Positions 1 through 12,000 of a DNA stretch of 64,000 nucleotides are shown here, piece by piece; position 1 is the first letter of the stretch, and every line of letters begins with the position of its first letter. The position numbers and the translations under genes were made by a program. Location: positions 1-64,000 of the forward strand of contig NZ_JANHOF010000011.1 in assembly GCF_024498075.1 (NCBI RefSeq). The letters are read 5' to 3'. Source of the stretch: Paenibacillus mendelii (GTDB lineage: Bacteria; Bacillota; Bacilli; Paenibacillales; Paenibacillaceae). Under the pieces are notes generated by a model, which saw only the letters and a program-made list of their open reading frames with translations, was not told where the DNA came from and ran no database searches.

Positions 1-1
1 C

Positions 2-82
2 TTTGATTTTTCGTTCCATCGTAAAATGACTGAAGAAGAGATCGTGGCAACCGAGCGGCTGGTTAGCTTAATAAACAACTAA
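2..82 (+). CDS. C-terminal tail of a gene entering from the left
   Basis: The first 26 codons of the window are open from the left edge and end at TAA (80-82). The visible peptide is hydrophilic and helical-looking, ending TERLVSLINN. A perfect 11-bp hairpin starts two bases after the stop, which supports a real gene end. The family cannot be recognised from this stub, and the start lies outside the window. Confidence 0.6.
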   Translation, partial: FDFSFHRKMTEEEIVATERLVSLINN

Positions 83-83
83 G

Positions 84-112
84 ACGCGGCTGCCTGGATC
101 GGCAGCCGCGTT
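84..112 (+). terminator. Hairpin terminator after the leftmost gene
   Basis: Arms ACGCGGCTGCC (84-94) and GGCAGCCGCGT (101-111) pair perfectly around a 6-nt loop. Only two T residues follow, so it is a weak intrinsic terminator by the usual rule, but it sits directly after a stop codon. Confidence 0.6.
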
Positions 113-215
113 GCGCCAGTACTGGCTTATATACTTATGTATAAAATACGGGTTTTGTGTAAATGTTATTGGCCGCTTAAGTGTTATTCGAGTAATGTGT
201 CCTCTGCTATTGATA

Positions 216-491
216 TTATACCCATAAGCGAGTATCAACAAGGCCTTCAATTTTGTACTTGTTTCCATAGATATCTACAACAGAACCTTCTGAAGCATCC
301 TCAATAACATGATGAACAAGATGCAGTTGAGCTATCCGACACGATTCGAACAAGAAAAGAAACTTAAAGCTTGCAAATATCCAATAACAAAAAGAAGCAT
401 ACCTTGTACCTTTATAACGGTTAAGATATGCTTCTCTGAATATTTTTCTTTGCATTAGGGGTCTTCCCTGCTTTGTTGCTATGGCCTTCAT
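216..491 (-). CDS. Doubtful small hypothetical ORF
   Basis: An open frame of 91 codons. The C-terminal third (after HHVIEDASEGSVVDIYGNKY) reads like ordinary protein, while the middle is rich in F, Y and W. No ribosome binding site precedes the ATG at 491. It lies in AT-rich DNA that otherwise looks decayed. It may be a remnant of a longer gene or non-coding; I do not recognise it. Confidence 0.25.
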   Translation of the reverse strand: MKAIATKQGRPLMQRKIFREAYLNRYKGTRYASFCYWIFASFKFLFLFESCRIAQLHLVHHVIEDASEGSVVDIYGNKYKIEGLVDTRLWV

Positions 492-900
492 AAATTATTG
501 GCGTGAATCTCTATGAAGGATTGCTAACGTACTAACTAATTGTTACCTTCTTCCAAGCTTTCTAAGCGATTTATAACTTTAACATCTTTGGTCTTTTCGG
601 ATTTTGCATGACTCTAGACCTTAAAGCATCTTAATGTTCCTTTGTTATTGATGAGGGAAATTTATTAGCAAGAATTGAATCAATTCTCTGATCCATAAAT
701 AACACCTCTATCCAATAATTCGTAAATTAATTTAAATACAATAATGAAAATGCAAATCTAATCCTTGTCTGTTGTAATTTTTATTGATTGTTGTGCCCAA
801 GTTTCTAATTCAATTAATGTTTGTGCTATATCTTTATTATTTTCAATAATTTCACTCATTAGCGGCTCTGAATGAAATAAAATTGATCCCAAAATTCATT
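492..900. other. AT-rich gap with no supported feature
   Basis: About 400 bases of low-GC sequence. I see no open frame with a ribosome binding site, no strong hairpin and no recognisable protein fragment in any frame. Confidence 0.5.
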
Positions 901-906
901 TGGTAT

Positions 907-1182
907 CTTAGAATTACTTGTTATTATTATCGGTGTATTAATCGGTTTAAGGCAGTTTTACCTATTCTTTAGGAAAGATATCCCAAGGTGGAAATCAAAG
1001 ATAATTAAATGTTCCGAATGTGGACGCGATTTCAAATATATTGAAGTCCTTTGACTTGTCCTCATTGCCATACAAAGTACATTCGGCATGTAGATCGGCA
1101 TACAAAAACAAACGCGGCCACGCGCAATCGGTGTAATGCCCCCCAATGTCAAGACACGAATTTTAAAGGAATAAGTTAATCC
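907..1182 (+). pseudogene. Frameshifted membrane/zinc-ribbon protein remnant
   Basis: Translating from 907 gives a hydrophobic segment (LLVIIIGVLIG), a basic stretch and the first zinc knuckle CSECGRDFKYIEVL, ending at TGA (1051-1053). Shifting frame there continues with TCPHCH and then a further basic stretch with CNAPQC, to a TAA near 1180. The two CxxC pairs would form one zinc ribbon if joined. No start codon is visible in frame upstream: TGA occurs shortly before the hydrophobic segment. This looks like a short membrane-anchored zinc-ribbon protein that has lost both its start and its frame. The family is not identified. Confidence 0.4.
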
Positions 1183-1207
1183 TCCTAATGTAGTGTAGTC
1201 TAGCAAA

Positions 1208-1423
1208 TTAAGAAGGAGTTGCATAGAATTGATCGGGCGTGGATCCCCCCAGCGACTGATGAGGGCGTTCCTGATTGTAAAATTGGACATAACGAGCTAT
1301 CCCTTTACGCAGCGCGCGAGGGTCTTCAAATTCGTTAAGAAAGATACATTCGTACTTGAGTGATCGGAATTAACGCTCTGTGCGGCTGTTGTCCGTAGCT
1401 CGGCCTTTCCCATCCATCGAGAC
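1208..1423 (-). pseudogene. IS3-family transposase (OrfB) 3' fragment, left copy
   Basis: Reading the minus strand gives the typical end of an IS3-family DDE transposase: VSMDGKGRATDNSRTER, a stop, then FRSLKYECIFLNEFEDP, IARYVQFYNQERPHQSLGG and a final TAA at 1208-1210. The glutamate of the DDE triad lies in the RTER segment. The stop after RTER is TAA where the right-hand copy has TAT, so the gene is dead. Positions 1314-1423 match 37373-37482 with about three differences in 110 bases. Only the last quarter of orfB remains here. Confidence 0.85.
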
Positions 1424-1523
1424 ATTTTCCTAGCTCTAAGGCACGCCTCTTCTTTTTCTCATAAACGTCATGTAGCCAAATCAAATGTTGGAGTATCGAT
1501 AAATCTCATCCTTTTGATATTTT

Positions 1524-1709
1524 TCAATGACGAATTTCATCTAACTCATGTTTGGCGCGGTTCTTGGCAATTTTCATTTTCTTAGCTTCAAGTGGTAGCC
1601 CCTGGTGTTCAAACCTTTTCTCGCTTTCATTTGCCCAATTGAAGTGCGCTAGTATTTCTTCTTTAAACTCCGGTCGTGGAACCTTTGCACCGCAGCCAAC
1701 ACAAGCCAT
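1524..1709 (-). CDS. Small hypothetical protein with an N-terminal CxxC
   Basis: A 61-codon frame beginning MACVGCGAKVPRPEFKEE, with one CxxC pair near the N-terminus and a charged helical C-terminal half. No clear ribosome binding site precedes the ATG at 1709, so it may be a fragment of a larger protein left beside the IS remnant. Composition is protein-like. I cannot name a family. Confidence 0.35.
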   Translation of the reverse strand: MACVGCGAKVPRPEFKEEILAHFNWANESEKRFEHQGLPLEAKKMKIAKNRAKHELDEIRH

Positions 1710-1761
1710 CTTTGTTGGACAAACGGAATCAATCGTACAAATTCCACCGACCTATTTATGC

Positions 1762-2793
1762 TCAGTATCTGTTTTTATTCATCTTTTTTACAACATCCGA
1801 AATAACCGATTTAAAACCTGGAAGAAAAGTATTAAAAAAACCAGTACAATGACTAGCCTTTGCATACTCCGGGTGCTTTAAAAGAATTATATGTGCTTTT
1901 TTAAGATTAAAATGAGGAATAGAAGGAAATAAGTGATGTACAATGTGATAGTTATCATGATGCGGAGTCAAGATTAGTCTTTCAAGCCAACTTCCGTAAT
2001 TGTTTCTACTGGAGTGAAATGGATTGGAATCTTCTAGTCCAGAATGATCTGCCAAGTCAGACCAAAAGCGGATAATAGGGAATACTGTAACTAAAGGAAC
2101 AAACCAGAATAGTAAAAGTTCTTGCCAAAAATTAAATAACACAGAAACAGATAATATTATAATCCAGCCGCTCAGCTTGATGAAATACTCGAAATTGGTT
2201 TGCTGATCTTTAGAAACTAACCTAGTGATACAATCTATTATATTTTTAATTATGTGTTTTATCAGAAATGAGCCAAATATATATCTCAGTACGAATTGCC
2301 TTTTTGTTATTGAGTTACTTCCCAATCCGAATTGTTTTAGTTCCGAGGTATCTGGGTCTTGATCTGTCCACAAGTATTTGTGATGCTTATAATGTGAACT
2401 ACAGTATAAATTGTAGTTTGTAGTTACAGGAAGAGCGATAAAAATTGAAGCAATCCACTTATTAAGTGTTTTATTTTTAAATAACATTTTATGACTTGAC
2501 TCATGCATCAAATTATCTAGTCCACGCATACGACCGCCTATTAAAATAATAGATAATATATATACTATAATATTCGAATATAATTGTGTTATTACAATTG
2601 CCATAACTATTAAAAGCCAATCTAAAACTAATGAGAAAAAGTTATACCAGTTATTTTTTTCTTGTAAGGCCCTAATTTCACTAAGTAGATCTTTTGAAAA
2701 CTGATGTCCTTTATAGTACTCTATCTCGATTTGATGTGAATCATTATTATCTTTCTCATTTAAAATCTTTTGCTCACTCACAACCATGCTCAT
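1762..2793 (-). CDS. Membrane fatty acid desaturase (cluster-left paralogue)
   Basis: Integral-membrane di-iron desaturase/hydroxylase of the FADS family, about 343 aa. All three histidine boxes are present: HESSH, HYKHH and HIVHH. Hydrophobic helices surround them. The ATG at 2793 is chosen because AGGAG lies 10 nt upstream; an open frame extends further but lacks a site. It is a clear paralogue of the desaturase at 35419-36429 (shared NNWYNFF, RMRGLD and MHESSH segments), so the NRPS operon is bracketed by two such enzymes. This gene is visibly AT-rich, unlike the operon and unlike its paralogue. An intrinsic terminator separates it from NRPS-3, so it should have its own promoter. Inference: it may unsaturate the fatty acyl cap of the peptide or membrane lipids; the substrate cannot be read from sequence. 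Confidence 0.85.
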   Translation of the reverse strand: MSMVVSEQKILNEKDNNDSHQIEIEYYKGHQFSKDLLSEIRALQEKNNWYNFFSLVLDWLLIVMAIVITQLYSNIIVYILSIILIGGRMRGLDNLMHESSHKMLFKNKTLNKWIASIFIALPVTTNYNLYCSSHYKHHKYLWTDQDPDTSELKQFGLGSNSITKRQFVLRYIFGSFLIKHIIKNIIDCITRLVSKDQQTNFEYFIKLSGWIIILSVSVLFNFWQELLLFWFVPLVTVFPIIRFWSDLADHSGLEDSNPFHSSRNNYGSWLERLILTPHHDNYHIVHHLFPSIPHFNLKKAHIILLKHPEYAKASHCTGFFNTFLPGFKSVISDVVKKMNKNRY

Positions 2794-2995
2794 TGTACTG
2801 ACACTCCTGTCTATATTTATATATGTAACTTTTGTAATACTAAAGTCGACGACGCGAACGGCGTCCGTAGAAACGTCAAGCGTTCGCCTTTGCACCTCGA
2901 ATTTCGCAGCTAAGGTATCCGCGTTCAGAAATCAGAAGGTACAACAGCGATCGGAAAACGTTTTCGCATGAATAGCCACTATTCGTCTAAAGAAA
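2794..2995. other. Short gap holding the promoter region of the left desaturase
   Basis: This stretch lies between the desaturase start and the operon terminator. It must hold the desaturase promoter if the terminator works, but I could not pick -35 and -10 boxes with confidence. Confidence 0.3.
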
Positions 2996-3035
2996 TGAAA
3001 AAAGGATGTCCCATCTATCGACTTTTGGGACATCC
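2996..3035 (-). terminator. Intrinsic terminator of the NRPS operon
   Basis: Arms GGATGTCCC (3004-3012) and GGGACATCC (3027-3035) form a 9-bp stem. In the minus direction a run of six T follows. It lies about 60 bases past the NRPS-3 stop and marks the end of the biosynthetic operon. Confidence 0.85.
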
Positions 3036-3044
3036 TCATACGAC

Positions 3045-3087
3045 AACGCCTCCGAACTCCGAATCCGTCGTGGATTTCGGAGGCGTT
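3045..3087 (-). terminator. Second hairpin just after the NRPS-3 stop
   Basis: Arms AACGCCTCCGAA (3045-3056) and TTCGGAGGCGTT (3076-3087) pair perfectly over 12 bp. It starts 9 bases after the NRPS-3 stop codon and precedes the T-tailed hairpin, so the two probably act in tandem or this one stabilises the mRNA end. Confidence 0.6.
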
Positions 3088-3095
3088 GCTATGAT

Positions 3096-6000
3096 TCAGA
3101 AATGGAACGTGACATTATCCATTTCGGCGCTGTCGTCGGCTAGGCCGCCGATTTCAATGTCGTGCAGCGCAATGTCCGGATCACGGCTGACGGCGTCCAG
3201 AACGGACAGAAAATCGTCCGCCATTTTCGACATCGTCTCCTGCGTAAACAGCTTGGTCGCATATTCGAATTCGAAATGAATGCCGCTCTCGTCCGGCTGA
3301 GCGAACAGCGACAGATCGAATTTCGAATCGCGTTTTCCGTAGCTTACCGGATTCAGCTTCATTTCTCCGGCGTTCCGTTCGTCCCGCGGAGCCTCCTGAA
3401 GCGCCAGCATAGTGCCGAATACCGGGTTACGGCCGGGATCCCGCTTGAATTCTAGCCGTTCCAGCAGCAAGTCGAACTGCACGTCCTGATTGTCGTACGC
3501 TTCAAGCAAGCTCGTCTTCACCTCCGCAAGCAGCCCGGCAAAGGTCCGATCGCCCTGCGGACGGCTGCGGATGGCAAGCGTGCTGACGAACATGCCGATG
3601 ATGCTTTGCAACTCCGCATGCATCCGGCCCAGAACGGGCGCGCCGACGATCAGATCCTGCTGGGCGGAGTGTTTGGACAGCAGGGTGCTGTAAGCCGCCA
3701 GCAGAACCATATACAGCGTCGCGCCGGATTCACGCGCGAGCCGTTCCAGCCGATCCCGGAGCCCGCGTTCGGCGGAGAACCGGATGCTTGCGCCTTCGAA
3801 GCTTTGCAGTGCCGGACGCGGAAAGTCCGTCGGCAGATTCAGGACGGGCAGCTCACCGGACAGCTCTTCCGCCCAATACCGCAGCTGACGCTCGGCCGCT
3901 TCCGTCTTCACGAACCCGTTCTGCCAAGCGGCGAAATCTTTGTACTGCAGCGTCATTTCCGGCAATTCGCCGCCTTCGCCTGCATAGAGCTTCACGAATT
4001 CACGCACCAGTATGCCGACCGAATAACCGTCCGAAACGATATGGTGCATGTCGGTCAGCAGCAAATGCCGATCCTTGCCCAAGGCGACGATTCCGACTCG
4101 GAGCAGAGGCGCCTTGCCGAGATCGAACGGACGGATGAATGCCTCGAAAAGCCTCTCCGCCCTGCCGGTCAATCCGCGCTCCGGATCGAGATTGGCATCC
4201 TCGCCGCCGTCCCAAAATGGAATATCGACGTCCGCGTGGTCGTGAATCCGCTGCACCGGCTCGCCGTCCGCGATCTCGAAGGAGGTGCGGAACGCCTCGT
4301 GCCGCTGCACGATTTCGCGGAACGCCCGCTTCAGCCGATCCGGATCGAGCTTGCCTTCCAGCAGCGTCGCCCTCGGCATATTGTAGCTGGTGCCGATTCC
4401 TTCGATTTGATCGAGCGTATACAGTCTTCGCTGGGCGGAGGAAAGCTCGTAAACGTTTCTTTCGGGCAGCGGCTGAAGCGACGAATGGATGTTTTCCGGC
4501 GCTTCCGTCACATAGCGGGCCATCGCTCGCACGGTCGGGGCTTTGAAAATATCCCGCAGCGGCATCGCCACACGAAACGCCCGCTGAATGTCCGCCGCCA
4601 GCAGCATCGCCTTCAACGAATGTCCGCCCAGCTCAAAGAACGAATCCTGCGCGCCGACGCCGGCGCGTTCGAGCACCTTTTCCCAAAGCTCCGCCATCCT
4701 CCGTTCGACCGGCCCTTCAGGCGGCTCGTATCCGCCGTCCGTGCCCGGTGCGTCCGACGGATCGGGGAGCGCCTTGGCATCGATTTTGCCGTTCGGCGTC
4801 AGCGGGATGCCGTCCACCCGAATCATCGCGGCAGGCACCATATAATGCGGGAGCCTGCTTGCGGCATACGCTCTCAGCTCCGCTATATCCGCATCTTCCC
4901 TCGGCACCACATACGCGCACAATATCGGGTCGTTCTGCGCATTCTTCCTGACGATGACGGCCGCGTCCGCGACCGAACCATGATTCCGCAGCACGGCGGC
5001 CGTTTCCTCCGGCTCCACCCGGTAGCCGCGTATTTTCAATTGATTGTCGGCTCTTCCGAGAAATTCGATCTCGCCGTCCGCCGTCAATCGGCCAAGGTCG
5101 CCGGTCCGGTACAAGCCGACGCTGCCGGTTCCGGAAACCGCGGCTTCGACGAACTTGCCGCCCGTCCGCCCGGTTTCATTCAAGTAACCGTCCGCCAATC
5201 CGTCCCCGGCGATGCAGATTTCCCCGACAGCACCGACCGGGACCGGCTTCAGCCGCGCATCGAGCAGAAATACCTTCATATTGTCGATCGGCCTGCCGAT
5301 GATGGAGCCTTTGAGCGGTTCATCCCCGCGATCGAACGCGATCGGGCGGGCGATCGCCCCGATGGTCGTCTCCGTCGGCCCGTAGTGATTCATCACCGCC
5401 GCGTGCGGGAAGCGGCTGTGGAACTTCAGGACATCGTTGGGCTTAAGCTCCTCGCCCCCGAGCACGACCAATCTCAATTCCACGAGATCGGCATGCTCCG
5501 CGAAGGACGGACTGCCCGTGAGCAGGCCGAATAGCGACGGCGTCAGCTTGATATAGCTGATCCGGCGGCGGCGCAGCATCTCCAGCAGCTTGCCGGTATC
5601 GGCATAATCCGCCTTTGCGGCCAGATACAGCTCGCCTCCGTTCAGCAGCGACGAATATAAGCTTGTATAGCCCAGGTCGAATGCGAAGGACGACAGCAGC
5701 ATCGTCCGGTCGCCGGCCGTGAGCGCCGCCGTTCGGGTGAACCATGCGCAGTAATTGATCAGACTGCGTTGCTTGACGGGCACCCCCTTCGGAACGCCGG
5801 TCGTCCCCGATGTGTACACGATGTAGACCGGATCGTCGGACGACCCGTTATCCGCCGGATTCTCTTCGTCCCCGGGCGGCAGCGCGGCCTGATCGAGCGG
5901 AATGATTGCGCCTCGATAATCGGCCGACGCCTGTAAATGCGGCTGGCAGAGCAGCCCGATCACGCCGCTGTCCGCCAGCATGAACTGAATCCGTTCCTCC

Positions 6001-9000
6001 GGAAATTCGGGATCGATGGGAACGTAAGCCGCGCCGCTTTTAATGACCGCCCATAGGCCGACGATCATGTCGAGCGACGGCTCCGCCAGGATACCGAACG
6101 CCTTGCCCGGGCCGGCTCCCGCTTCGATCAGACGTTTGGCGAGCCGGTTCGCCTTTTCGTTCAGCGCCTTGTACGTCAGCGTATCCGGTCCGGACGCGGC
6201 GGCCGTGCGGCCGGCGCTTTTCTCCGCCCGCTCTTCGAGCAGCCGCTTGATCGTCCGCTCTTTCGGATACGGTGCCGAAGTTTCATTGAGCCGCGCCAGC
6301 AGCCGCTTCTCCTCCGCGGATAACAGCTCGAGCTCTCCGATCGGAACCGTCAAGTCCGCCGCCATCGCTTCCAGTATCGAGATCAGATGCTCCGCCATCC
6401 GGCCGATCGTTTCCCGGTCGAACAGCGCGGTTCTGTATTCCAGCGCAAGCCGCAGACCGCCGTTCTTTTCGGTTGCCTTCAGCTCGAGATCGAATTTGGC
6501 ATTGCTGCCTTCCGGTTCATAGGGCGTAATGTCGACGCCGTCGACCCGCGCCTGCGCCAGATCGACATTTTCAAAAGCAAACATGACGTCGAACAACGGA
6601 TGGCGGTTCAGCGCCCTGTTAGGCTGCAATTTCTCGACCAGCGCCTCGAACGGGTAGTCCTGACGGTCCAGCGCTTCCAGCGAACGGGCCGCCGTTTCCT
6701 TTACGAACTCGCCCAGCGATTTGCCCGGTTCGGGGAAATTCCGCAGCGCTACCGTGCCCACGAACATCCCGACGACGGCATCCAAATCGGAAGACCGTCT
6801 GCCCGCAACGGGGCTGCCGACCACGATATCCTCCTGACCGGAATGCTTATGCAGCAGGATGTTAAAAGCCGCAAGCAGCACCGCATACAGGGTCACGCCT
6901 TGCCCGCGCGCCAGCGCGTTCAGCCCGGAACCGAGACGGCCGTCCAGCTCGAACCGGACCTGACCGCCCTCGTTTGTCGTCTCCTGCGGCCTCGGCCTGT
7001 CGGTCGGCAAGTCCAGCAACGGGATATCCGGCGAGAATGCGCGGACCCAGAATTCCTCCTGTTTCCGGAACGCTCCGGCATTCAACCGGCCGTTCTGCCA
7101 TTCGGCGTAATCCCGATAGCGGACCGGCGGCGCCGGCAGCGTCTCGCCTGCATACAGCCGGGCAAAATCACGGATCAGAATGGCAACAGACAGCCCGTCC
7201 GATACGATATGGTGCATGTCGTACATAAGCAGCCGTTTCACGGGCGTCACCTCGACCAGCGCAGCCCTGAGCAGCGGCGCGCGCGCCAGATCGAACGGCT
7301 GCACGAACCGCTCGAACACGCGCTTCAGCTCGCTTTCGGCGGCGCGCAGACGGGAAACTTTTAATTCCGCCCGTCGATGAATGCGCTGGTAAATGGCGTC
7401 CCCTTCCTGCTCGAAAGAGGTGCGGAGCGCCTCGTGCCGCTCAACGAGCGCCCGGAAAGCCCGTTCCAGCCGCGCGGCATCGAGATCGCCCTCCAGCAGC
7501 ACCGCGCCGGGAATGTTATAGCTGGTCGTTGCGCCCGCGAGCTTGTTGACGATAAACAGCCTTCGCTGTGCCGGCGAGACGACGTAGCGCTCCTTCTCCG
7601 CTGCCGGTTCGATGGCCGGAAGCGTCCGCTTATCCGACGGATGCGCAAGCTCGCCCGCCACCGGCCCGACTTCTATCGCGGCCGCAGCATATTCGTCCGG
7701 CGAACCGTCCCGCATCTGCGCCGCGCGTTCGATCAATGCCGAAAATTGCTTGATCGTCGGCGCTTCGAACACGTCGGCAAGCGACAGCTCGGTCGCGAAT
7801 TCCCGCTGAATTTCGGAAATGAGCTTGATCGCCTTCAGCGATTGGCCCCCGCACTCAAAGAAATGATGATGAATGCCGATGCCGCCGACTCCGAGTATTT
7901 GTTCCCATATCGCGATCAGCTTGGCCTGAATGCCGTTTTCCGGCCCTTCATATTGTTCGGTCGGATCCACCCCCATTTCAAGAGCGGCGAGCGCCTTGCG
8001 GTCGATTTTTCCGTTCGGATTGAGCGGAAGCCGATCCAACGGCACGATAAACGACGGGACCATGTAAGCCGGAAGACTGCCGCGCATAAATTCCCGGATG
8101 CCGGAAGGGTCGTTCCCCTCCGTCCCGGAAGCGACGTAGAAGGCGGCAAGATCGTTTTCCGCCGAAGCGCTTGTTTTGACGACGACCACGCCGCTGTGCA
8201 CGAGCTCGCACCGGTTCAGCACGCTTTCGATCTCGCCGATCTCGATGCGGTGGCCGCGGATTTTCGTCTGCTCGTCCTTCCGCCCGAGCACCTCGAAATT
8301 CCCGTCATCCAGCATCCTGCCCAAATCGCCGGTCCGGTAAAGCCAGCTTCCGTATCCGCCAAAGAACGGATCCTTCCGAAACTTTTCTTCCGTCAGCCCC
8401 GGATTGTTCAAATAGCCGCGCGCCAGCGGAATGCCGGCGATGCAGATCTCGCCCTTAATGCCCGCCGGAACCGGCCGCATGCGCTCGTCCACGATATAAA
8501 TCCGCCGGTTGGCAAGCGGCTTTCCGACGGGCGTGCTTGCGCGTTCCGCGTCCGCTGCGGGGCTTTCGGAGGAAGCCGAGTACAGCGTACTCGTCATCGC
8601 CGTCTCCGCCGGGCCGTATGCGTTGAGCAGCCCGATCCGGCCGCCCGGCAGCCGATTCCACTGCGCGACCCTCTCCGGCAGCATTCGTTCCCCGCCGACG
8701 ACCATCAGCCGCAGCCTTCCATGCGGGACGGTGTCCGGGGCGGAGTGCCACAGCTGCACGACCTCGTTCCAATAAGAGGTGGGCAGATTCGTCACTGTAA
8801 GGCCGTACGCCTCGCATTTCTGCGAAAATTCCCGGGGCGTCCATGTATGCTTGTCCCGCAGCACAAGCGCGGCGCCGGCAGCCAGCGTCGTCAGTACCTG
8901 CTCCAGCGAAATATCGAAGCCGATCGAGGAGAATTGCAGGACGCGGTCCTCCGGCGTAAGCTCGTACCGGCCGATGATGTCGACGGTATGACTGACGACC

Positions 9001-12000
9001 GCCTCATGCGGCATCATGACGCCCTTCGGCCTGCCGGTCGAGCCGGACGTATAGATGATATAGGCCAGATTTTCGGGCTTCGCCTCGGAAACCGGACGGT
9101 CTCCAGCCTCCCGCATCAGCGCCTCCCCTTCGGTATCCAGACAGACGGTGCGGCATCCGCCGCCCTTAACTTTCCCTTCCAGCGCGGACTCGGTCAGCAG
9201 CACGGGGACGCGGGCATCGTCCAGCATCAGATCGACACGCTCGCCCGGATAGTCGGCGTCGATCGGCAGGAAGGTGCCGCCCGCCTTCAGAATGGCCACC
9301 ATGCCGACGATCATCGGAATGGACCGTTCGACATACAAGCCGACAGGCACGTCGGGACCGACGCCCCAAGTCTTCAGCTTGTTCGCCAGCCGGTTCGATA
9401 AAAGATCCAATTCGGCGTACGACAGCCGCTCGTCTTCCTGAATGACCGCGGTACGCTCCGGTTGCAACCGCGCCTGATCCTCGAACAGCTCATGCCAGCA
9501 CCGCTCCTGCGGATAGTCCATCGCGCCGCCGTTATGGGCAAGCCGCCGCAGCTCGGCGGCGGATAACATCGGGATGTCGCCGATCGCCGCTTCCCCGCCG
9601 GCAAGCAGCCCCTCGATCAGATTCATCAGATGGCCGAGAATCCGCTCGGCCTCCTCCTCGCGCAAATAGCGGCAATCGAACAGAAGCTTGAAATGCAGCT
9701 CCGGCTGCAAATTGCAGTAGACGGTCAGCGGATAATCCATCTGCTCTTCCACGCGCAGCGACTCGATGCGCAGTGAGCCGAGCCCGTCCTTTAGCGTCTC
9801 GTCGAACGGATAGTTTTCGAAAATGACGATGCTTTCGTACAGGTCGTACAAAGCCGAGCTTCTCGGCGCGTCGCTCCAGCTGCGAATGTCGGCGAGCGGC
9901 GTATATTCGTACTGCCGCATCTCCACGCTGCTTCGCTGAATGTCCTGCAGCCATGGGATCGTGCTGGCATCGTCAGCCGTAAGAACCCGGAACGGGAGCG
10001 TGTTCATGAAGCAGCCGACCATGGAGCCGGAACCGGCGAGGTCGGCCGGTCGGCCCGACGACGTCGTGCCGAACACGATGTCGGTTTCGCCGGCGTAGCG
10101 GTTCAGCAGCAGCGCCCAGGCTCCCTGTACGATCGTGTTCAGCGTGACGCGGTGCTTGCGCGAGAATTGGCGGAGCCTCCGCTGCAGCTCCGGCGAAACG
10201 TCACGCTCGGCTTTGCCGAACGCCTGCGCCCGATCTTCCGCTCCGTTCGCCGACGGAAACAAATCGGCAAACCGGACGGGCGTACGAAATCCGGCGAGCG
10301 TCCGCTTCCAAAATTGCTCCGCAAGCTGCAAATCCTGGCCGCGGAACCAGGCGATGTAGTCCTTGAACGGCCGAGCGGCGGGAAGCGCCGCTTCCCGTCC
10401 GTCGCAATACGCTTCGTACAGCGTTCCGATCTCGCCCAGCAGAATGCCGACACACCAGCCGTCCAGCTGGAGATGATGGTGCGTCCAGATGACGTCGTAA
10501 ACGGATTCCGCCCATTTCACGACCGTAATCCGCATGAGCGGCGGCTTCGACAGATCGAAACCGAGCCGGCGGTCCGAATCGATCCATCGCTCCAGCTTTC
10601 CGGTTCGCTCGGCTTCTGCGGCGTCCGTCCAATCCAGCACCTCGAACGGGATGTCGATCCCGCCGTGAATGAGCTGCACAGGCTCCTTCAGCCCCTCCCA
10701 ATGGTAGGACGCCCGCAAGCTTTCGTAGCGGCTCAGAATCGTCTGCCATACGCGCCGAAATGCCTCGATATTCAACACGGATTTGATCGTATAGACGGTC
10801 TGCTCCACGGTGACGGAGGAATCCGGCGAATAGACATGATGGAAAATCATGCTTTGCTGCACGGGCGACAGCGTATACGCATCCTCCATATTGCGGTACC
10901 GGGAGGACCATTCGTCCAGCTTGTCCTGCGCGGCCGGAGCGAGCGGAAAATCGGACGGCGTAAACTGCCGCGTCTCCGCTTGCCGGCAATAAGCGATAAT
11001 CGCCTTCAGGTTGCGCATAAAATCGTCCGCGAGCCGCTTGATCGTCGTCTCCTCATGGATCTTCGAGCCGTATTTCCAGTCGACGGTCAGCTCCCCGTCC
11101 GATAGGATCGCGTCGATATCGATGAGATGGCTGCGGATGCCCTCCGGATCCCGGGTATCGCCCGGGTCGGCTGCCGGCTTAATGAACAGCGCGTCGTTTC
11201 GGAACAGCTGGTCGAACTGGCCCAGATAGTTGAAGCTGATTTGCGCTCTCGGCCTCGCGGCGAACGCCGCGCGGACGTCCTCCTCCGCGAGATAGAGGAG
11301 CATCTCGTAGCCGATTCCGCCGCGCGGAATGCCGCGAAACCGTTCCTTCACCCGCTTGATGAGCGTGCCCGTCGATCCAGCCGGCCGCCCATCGTCCTCC
11401 TCATCCCCCTTCACGTCACCATCGCCTAGAACGATGGGAAAGACGGACGTAAACCATCCGACCGTGCGGGACAGATCATGCTCCTCCAGCAGCTTCTCCC
11501 GTCCGTGGCCTTCCAGATCGACCGTTGTCTCCCCCGACCAGCCCGCCAGCGTGCGGGACAGCGCCGCAAGCAAAATATCGTCGATTCTTGTGCCGAACGG
11601 CCGGTGGATATCGAGCAGCAGCCGGCGCGTCTCCTCCTTGGTGAGTGCGACGGATACCGTCCGCGCATCCCGCTCGGCATTCACGCCGTCCTTGAAATCG
11701 ACGGGAATCGGCCTGGCGGCGGCTGGGGCGGCGTCCAGCCAAAAGCCGCGCTTCTCCAATAACTCGGATGAAGCCGCATACGCATGCGCGTATTCCGACC
11801 ATTCCTTGAAGCCGAGGCTCTTCGGCGGCGGCAGCGCCGACCCGCTTCGTTCTAGCTGATCGTACAGCTCTCCGATATCGCCCGCAATGACCCGCCACGA
11901 GTAACCGTCCACGATCAGATGATGAGCCGCCATGAACAGCGTTCCGCTCTGCCCGTTCCCGTTTTCAAAATAAGCCGCCGCCGCCAGCGGTCCGTCCGTC

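Noticed and set aside
3606..5534. A 642-codon plus-strand open frame opposite NRPS-3, and similar long frames at 7377-9401, 11919-13361 and 15090-17552
   Set aside because: They are antisense to well-supported NRPS or exporter genes, rich in Arg, Pro and Gln, without motifs. Such shadows are expected in GC-rich coding DNA.
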